Shown here in pieces: positions 6,712 to 10,449 of a stretch of DNA of 10,449 bases. This DNA is from UBA5287 sp041672395 (GTDB taxonomy: Bacteria; Bacteroidota; Bacteroidia; Bacteroidales; Dysgonomonadaceae). Numbering within the stretch: position 1 is the first letter of the stretch; the number at the start of each line of letters is the position of its first letter. The notes beneath the pieces are model-generated. The model had not been told where the DNA came from. It was given only the letters and a program-made list of their open reading frames with translations, and did not search any database. The DNA lies in NCBI GenBank assembly GCA_041672395.1, contig JBAYZS010000069.1:1-10449 (forward strand). Direction: 5' to 3'. Position numbers and translations under genes: made by a program.

Positions 6712-7944
6712 ATGGTATTAAATTATATCTGGATCGCATTTTTCCTTGTTGCTTTTGTAGTCGCACTTGTTAGACTCATCTTTTTTGGAGACGTAAACAT
6801 ATTTACTGAAATCATGAATTCTACCTATGATTCGGCAAAGAACGGATTTGAAATCTCATTAGGATTAACAGGAGTTCTATCATTATGGATGGGAATAATG
6901 AAAATAGGTGAACGGGGAGGGATGATTGATTCATTTTCTAGAGGCGTTGCACCACTTTTTGGCAAACTTTTCCCGGATATTCCCAAAGGTAACCCTGCAT
7001 CGGGTTCCATTTTGATGAATGTTTCAGCAAATATGTTGGGATTAGACAATGCAGCAACTCCATTTGGATTGAAAGCAATGCAGCAATTACAGGAAATCAA
7101 CCCAGAAAAAGAGAAAGCATCCAATCCCATGATTATGTTTCTGGTAATGAACGCCTCAGGACTAACCCTTATTCCTGTAACCATTATGGTATATAGGGCG
7201 CAAATGGGTGCTGCAAATCCTTCCGACGTATTTTTACCAATAATGATATCTACATTTGCCGCCACACTTGTAGCAATAATTGCTATTTGTTTTAAGCAAC
7301 GAATCAACATATTTAGTAAGGCAATCATGACATTCTTTCTTGGAATGATTGGTATCATTGCAGGAACAGTAATCCTCTTCAACTCAATGCCCGATGATAA
7401 AGTAAATATCGTTTCAAGTCTTGCAGCAAATGTGATACTATTTACCATTATTATTATATTCTTTTTGAAAGCAATGCGCAAAAAGATTAATATTTTTGAC
7501 GCTTTCATTGATGGTGCAAAAGACGGATTCAAAGTAGCAGTATCCATTATCCCGTTTTTAATCGCGATACTTGTAGGAGTAGGAATGTTTCGCGCATCAG
7601 GAGCTATGGATTTCTTAATGAATGGATTAAGTGATTTTGTTGCATACATAGGAATCGACAATCGTTGGGTTGACGGAATGCCAACAGCACTGATGAAACC
7701 ATTAAGTGGAAGTGGGGCGCGCGGAATGATGATAGATGCGATGCAAACCTATGGAGCAGATTCCTTTGCTGGTCGACTTTCATGTGTATTACAAGGTGCA
7801 ACAGACACCACATTTTACATTGTAGCGGTATATTACGGATCTGTAAACATAAAAGATTCCAGATATACTGTACCATATGCGCTTTTGGCTGATTTAGCAG
7901 GTGTAATCACTGCAATATTTGTAACTTATCTCTTTTTTGGATAA
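6712..7944 (+). CDS. SpmA/SpmB-fusion nucleoside-recognition (Gate) domain membrane protein
   Basis: This polytopic inner-membrane protein of 410 residues has about eight hydrophobic segments (roughly 5-25, 48-65, 141-161, 172-193, 203-224, 236-253, 275-293 and 386-408). The first half carries the SpmA-type signature GNPASGSILMNVSANMLGL (93-111) followed by DNAATPFGLKAM (112-123). The second half carries the SpmB-type signature MKPLSGSGARGMMIDAM (328-344) plus ATDTTFYIVAVYYGSV (363-378). In Firmicutes, SpmA and SpmB are separate proteins linked to spore-core dehydration. Gate (nucleoside-recognition) domains also occur in nucleoside transporters. In non-sporulating Bacteroidetes the fused form is widespread and its substrate is not known to me, so transport of a small molecule is only inference. 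It is the first gene of a probable rightward cluster with ybeY. Confidence 0.88.
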   Translation: MVLNYIWIAFFLVAFVVALVRLIFFGDVNIFTEIMNSTYDSAKNGFEISLGLTGVLSLWMGIMKIGERGGMIDSFSRGVAPLFGKLFPDIPKGNPASGSILMNVSANMLGLDNAATPFGLKAMQQLQEINPEKEKASNPMIMFLVMNASGLTLIPVTIMVYRAQMGAANPSDVFLPIMISTFAATLVAIIAICFKQRINIFSKAIMTFFLGMIGIIAGTVILFNSMPDDKVNIVSSLAANVILFTIIIIFFLKAMRKKINIFDAFIDGAKDGFKVAVSIIPFLIAILVGVGMFRASGAMDFLMNGLSDFVAYIGIDNRWVDGMPTALMKPLSGSGARGMMIDAMQTYGADSFAGRLSCVLQGATDTTFYIVAVYYGSVNIKDSRYTVPYALLADLAGVITAIFVTYLFFG

Positions 7945-7981
7945 TAATATAAGTATTATATAAACAAATAAATTTAAAGAT

Positions 7982-8422
7982 ATGGCAATCAATTTTCTTG
8001 CAGATAATGTAGATTTCCCAAAGAATATCAAAAGGCGCGAAACGTCTAACTGGATTAAGCAAGTAGCCGGGAATCACAATAAAAAGATAAAAGATATTTC
8101 GTATATCTTTTGCGATGATGAAAAAATCCTCAATATTAACCGCCAATTTCTGGAGCACGATTTTTATACTGATATTATCACCTTTGATTATTCAGATGTT
8201 GAAACCATTTCAGGTGATATTTTTATTAGTCTTGACACTGTGCGTTCAAATTCACAAAAGTATCATACTCAATACGATGAAGAACTTCACAGAGTGATCA
8301 TACATGGCGTTCTGCACCTATGTGGTATCAACGATAAAAGTGAAGAAGAATCCATATTGATGAGAGTAGAAGAAGATAAAGCTTTACAATTACTTGACAA
8401 CCAGTTGCCAAAAGAAAATTAA
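7982..8422 (+). CDS. ybeY: Endoribonuclease YbeY (rRNA maturation factor)
   Basis: This 146-residue cytoplasmic metal-dependent endoribonuclease belongs to the UPF0054 family. In other bacteria it acts in 16S rRNA 3'-end maturation and ribosome quality control. Family features are the ILNINRQFLEHDFYTDIITFDY segment (49-70, equivalent to the conserved LN...TDVLSF), GDIFIS (78-83), and the metal-site motif HGVLHLCGIND (108-118). The usual motif is HGxLHLxGyDH with three His ligands. Here His108 and His112 are kept, but the third position is Asp118 (see findings). The acidic tail EEESILMRVEEDKAL is typical. Its length suits the short, single-domain form. The ATG at 7982 is the natural start (MAINFLADNV). 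It lies 37 bases after the SpmAB-like gene and is probably co-transcribed. An mnmG-ybeY neighbourhood, here with one gene between, fits a ribosome/tRNA maturation context. Confidence 0.93.
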   Translation: MAINFLADNVDFPKNIKRRETSNWIKQVAGNHNKKIKDISYIFCDDEKILNINRQFLEHDFYTDIITFDYSDVETISGDIFISLDTVRSNSQKYHTQYDEELHRVIIHGVLHLCGINDKSEEESILMRVEEDKALQLLDNQLPKEN

Positions 8423-8468
8423 TTTACATCTGTAATCAACAAAAGGATAACTTAACATAAACAGCTGA

Positions 8469-9428
8469 ATGACAAGCACTTTCTCTATAATGTTCTACAA
8501 TACGGAAAACTATTATGACACCGTTGATGATCCGGAAATTTTAGATGATGATTTCACTCCCAAGGGTTTCAGAAACTGGACTGAAGAACGATTCAACGAT
8601 AAAACAGAAAAGATAGCAAAGGTTATTGAAGACATTGTAAGTCCCGATTTTCCCGATATTATAGGATTAGCAGAAGTAGAGAATAAAGAGGTGATGATGG
8701 CACTGCTAAACCAACTAAGGAAAAATCACAATCCACATTACAGCTTTGTTCATTTTGATAGTCCCGACGAACGCGGGTCGGATGTCGCAATGATCTATAA
8801 AACTGACACTTTCAAGATTATTGAAACTTATCCAATAAAAGTACAACTTCCCGGAATTGAAGACAGAACACGCGATTTTTTGTACGTGAAGGGCAGACTG
8901 AAAAACGAAGAAATTCTGCATTTCTTTTTTGTTCATTTCCCTTCTAGACGAGCCGGCACTGAAGAGACAGAAAGAAGAAGATATTTTGTTGCAAGTGAAT
9001 TAAGGAACGAGGTACAGAAAGTGATGTTGAAAGAAAGTGATGCCAAAATAATTGTCGCTGGCGATTTCAATGATACCCCCGATAACAATGGCATTGACGA
9101 AATACTTAATGCACAGAAAACATTTGAGAACCCCAATCACGATAAACTCTACAACTTATTGTACCCGAGATATCAAAAAGGATTAGGAACCACATATCAT
9201 AAAGGATGGTTGCTATTCGACCAATTCCTGGTAACCGGTAACTTACTATCAGCCGGTAAAACACAATGTTCGCACGAAAATGCCGACATATTCAATCCAA
9301 GATATCTGTTATTTATCAATAAAAACGGAGAGTCAAAACCCGATAGAACCTATAGTGGCAAATACACGGGAGGCTACAGTGATCACCTACCGGTGTATCT
9401 GCGATTAACACTAAACGACTCATTATAA
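8469..9428 (+). CDS. Endonuclease/exonuclease/phosphatase (EEP) family protein
   Basis: The protein has 319 residues and the full set of EEP (DNase I-like) metal and catalytic motifs: FYNTENYYD with Asn11, GLAEVEN with Glu69, ERGSDVAMIYK (101-111), VHFPSRRAG with His156, VAGDFNDTP with Asp199 and Asn201, and YSDHLPV with Asp305-His306. Family members are Mg-dependent phosphodiesterases or phosphatases acting on DNA, RNA, phosphoinositides or small phosphoesters; sequence alone does not tell the substrate. There is no signal peptide and the catalytic domain starts within ten residues of the N-terminus, so it is expected in the cytoplasm, although some relatives are secreted. It follows ybeY by 46 bases and precedes mnmG, so it may share the SpmAB-ybeY transcript. 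A nuclease role in RNA or DNA metabolism is plausible but not shown. Confidence 0.88.
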   Translation: MTSTFSIMFYNTENYYDTVDDPEILDDDFTPKGFRNWTEERFNDKTEKIAKVIEDIVSPDFPDIIGLAEVENKEVMMALLNQLRKNHNPHYSFVHFDSPDERGSDVAMIYKTDTFKIIETYPIKVQLPGIEDRTRDFLYVKGRLKNEEILHFFFVHFPSRRAGTEETERRRYFVASELRNEVQKVMLKESDAKIIVAGDFNDTPDNNGIDEILNAQKTFENPNHDKLYNLLYPRYQKGLGTTYHKGWLLFDQFLVTGNLLSAGKTQCSHENADIFNPRYLLFINKNGESKPDRTYSGKYTGGYSDHLPVYLRLTLNDSL

Positions 9429-9483
9429 AATTTACCAATAGTCCATTAGTACATCCATATATCTGCCTTATCCTACTTTTTTG

Positions 9484-9491
9484 TATCTTTG
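9484..9491 (+). promoter_or_regulatory. Probable mnmG promoter, -7 box TATCTTTG
   Basis: TATCTTTG is an exact TAnnTTTG match 19 bases before the mnmG ATG, in the 82-base gap after the EEP-family gene. A TTG at the expected -33 distance is missing. The transcript leader would be only about a dozen bases. No clear terminator hairpin is seen in the same gap, so read-through from upstream is also possible. Confidence 0.55.
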
Positions 9492-9510
9492 TAGGTTAAG
9501 TTTCAAATAG

Positions 9511-10449
9511 ATGGTAAATAATTACGATATAATAGTTGTCGGCGCCGGTCATGCCGGTTGTGAAGCTGCTACTGCAGCCGCGAATTTAGGTTCAAAGACA
9601 TTGCTCATCACAATGGACATGAACAAGATTGCCCAAATGAGTTGTAACCCAGCGGTTGGCGGCATAGCCAAAGGTCAGATTGTTAGAGAAATAGATGCGC
9701 TGGGAGGACAAATGGGAATAGTGAGCGACAAAACAGCCATTCAGTTCAGGATGCTAAACCGTTCAAAAGGTCCCGCCATGTGGAGTCCACGCGTACAGAG
9801 CGACAGGATAAAATTTATATCTACCTGGCGAGAAACAATTGAGAACACTCCCAATCTATACATGTGGCAAGATACCGTTACAGAGCTTATCCTCAATAAC
9901 GGCATGGTTTCTGGAGTTAAAACCCGCATGGGCGTTGAATTTAATGCAAAATGTGTAGTCCTTACCAATGGAACATTCCTGAACGGATTAATTCATATAG
10001 GCAAAGTACAGATTGGTGGCGGACGCGCTTCAGAGCCAGCTTCATTTGGCCTAACAGAACAACTGGTAGATGCAGGATTCAAGAGTGATCGAATGAAGAC
10101 CGGCACTCCCGTTAGAATTGACGGTAGGAGCGTTGATTTCTCATTATTAGAGGAACAAAAAGGAGATATTGATTTCCACAAATTTTCATACCTGCCCACT
10201 GTAAAAAGCGAGTTAAAACAGCGCAGTTGCTGGATTGCATACACATCTGAAACAGTGCATGATGCCCTGAGAGAAGGTCTCGACGACTCCCCTCTTTACA
10301 ACGGTCAAATTAAGAGTATTGGTCCTCGTTATTGCCCAAGCATAGAAACAAAAATTGTGACTTTTGCCGAAAAGACTAGTCACCAGTTATTCTTGGAGCC
10401 GGAAGGTGAAACAACCAACGAATATTATCTAAATGGATTCTCCTCCTCC
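9511..10449 (+). CDS. mnmG: tRNA uridine-5-carboxymethylaminomethyl(34) synthesis enzyme MnmG, N-terminal part (cut by right edge)
   Basis: The first 313 codons of MnmG (GidA) are present; the family is about 620 residues, so half is missing at the window edge. MnmG binds FAD and, with the GTPase MnmE, installs the (carboxymethyl)aminomethyl group on wobble uridine 34 of several tRNAs. The Rossmann FAD-binding motif is GAGHAGCEAA (11-20). The MnmG signatures MSCNPAVGGIAKG (43-55, with Cys45) and GPRYCPSIE (271-279, with Cys275) keep the two cysteines shown to matter in the Escherichia coli enzyme. NGTFLNG and KTGTPVRIDGR are also typical. The start ATG at 9511 gives the expected N-terminus (NNYDIIVVGAGHAG) and follows a -7 promoter box. 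The frame is open to the last base. Identity is secure. Confidence 0.97.
   Translation, partial: MVNNYDIIVVGAGHAGCEAATAAANLGSKTLLITMDMNKIAQMSCNPAVGGIAKGQIVREIDALGGQMGIVSDKTAIQFRMLNRSKGPAMWSPRVQSDRIKFISTWRETIENTPNLYMWQDTVTELILNNGMVSGVKTRMGVEFNAKCVVLTNGTFLNGLIHIGKVQIGGGRASEPASFGLTEQLVDAGFKSDRMKTGTPVRIDGRSVDFSLLEEQKGDIDFHKFSYLPTVKSELKQRSCWIAYTSETVHDALREGLDDSPLYNGQIKSIGPRYCPSIETKIVTFAEKTSHQLFLEPEGETTNEYYLNGFSSS

Noticed and set aside
6825..7661. Open frame of 278 codons on the strand opposite the SpmAB-like gene
   Set aside because: In this antisense phase stops arise only from Tyr codons, or His/Gln codons, after particular wobble bases, and these are rare in a hydrophobic membrane protein. The translation has no recognisable domain, so it is a shadow frame.
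7945..7981. AT-rich near-palindrome (ATAATATAAGTATTAT) after the SpmAB-like gene
   Set aside because: The pairing is imperfect and almost all A-T, with no T run; it is not convincing as a terminator, and the short gap to ybeY suggests co-transcription.
8424..8435. Inverted repeat TTACA-TC-TGTAA between ybeY and the EEP gene
   Set aside because: Only 5 bp per arm with no T tract; too short to call a terminator or operator in AT-rich DNA.

Overview
The window reads as ordinary chromosomal housekeeping DNA from a Bacteroidota bacterium, probably order Bacteroidales (relatives of Paludibacter, Dysgonomonas or Porphyromonas fit, but I cannot fix the genus). Three things support this. Moderately AT-rich DNA carries TAnnTTTG-type -7 boxes ahead of most transcription units. 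The genes lack clear Shine-Dalgarno sequences. The protein variants are the Bacteroidetes forms, for example ValRS with KMSKQ, a YbeY whose HGVLHLCG motif lacks the usual final His, and a ComEA-like protein with two HhH regions.

Layout. The 5' part of alaS (alanyl-tRNA synthetase) runs leftward off the window. Divergent from it, a small MerR-family regulator gene overlaps by one base (TAATG) a gene for a DUF1343/NamZ-type exo-N-acetylmuramidase with a signal peptide. A terminator-like hairpin and an abutting promoter box separate this pair from valS (valyl-tRNA synthetase, complete). A long hairpin containing the valS stop codon lies between valS and a convergent gene for a membrane-anchored helix-hairpin-helix protein. 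That gene diverges from a probable rightward cluster: a fused SpmA/SpmB-type nucleoside-recognition membrane protein, ybeY (rRNA-maturation endoribonuclease), and an endonuclease/exonuclease/phosphatase-family protein. Then comes mnmG (tRNA wobble-uridine modification), which has its own promoter box and is cut by the right edge after 313 codons.

How the genes relate. The dominant theme is translation: two aminoacyl-tRNA synthetases, an rRNA maturation nuclease and a tRNA modification enzyme. One cell-wall recycling enzyme sits with its own small regulator, and there are two less characterised proteins (SpmAB-like and EEP-family). No mobile element, CRISPR array, tRNA or rRNA gene was seen, and no intergenic stretch exceeds about 120 bases. 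I found no convincing novel multi-gene system. The points most worth a second look are the merR-namZ coupling, the altered third metal ligand of YbeY, the overlapping divergent promoters, and the hairpins at the valS boundaries.
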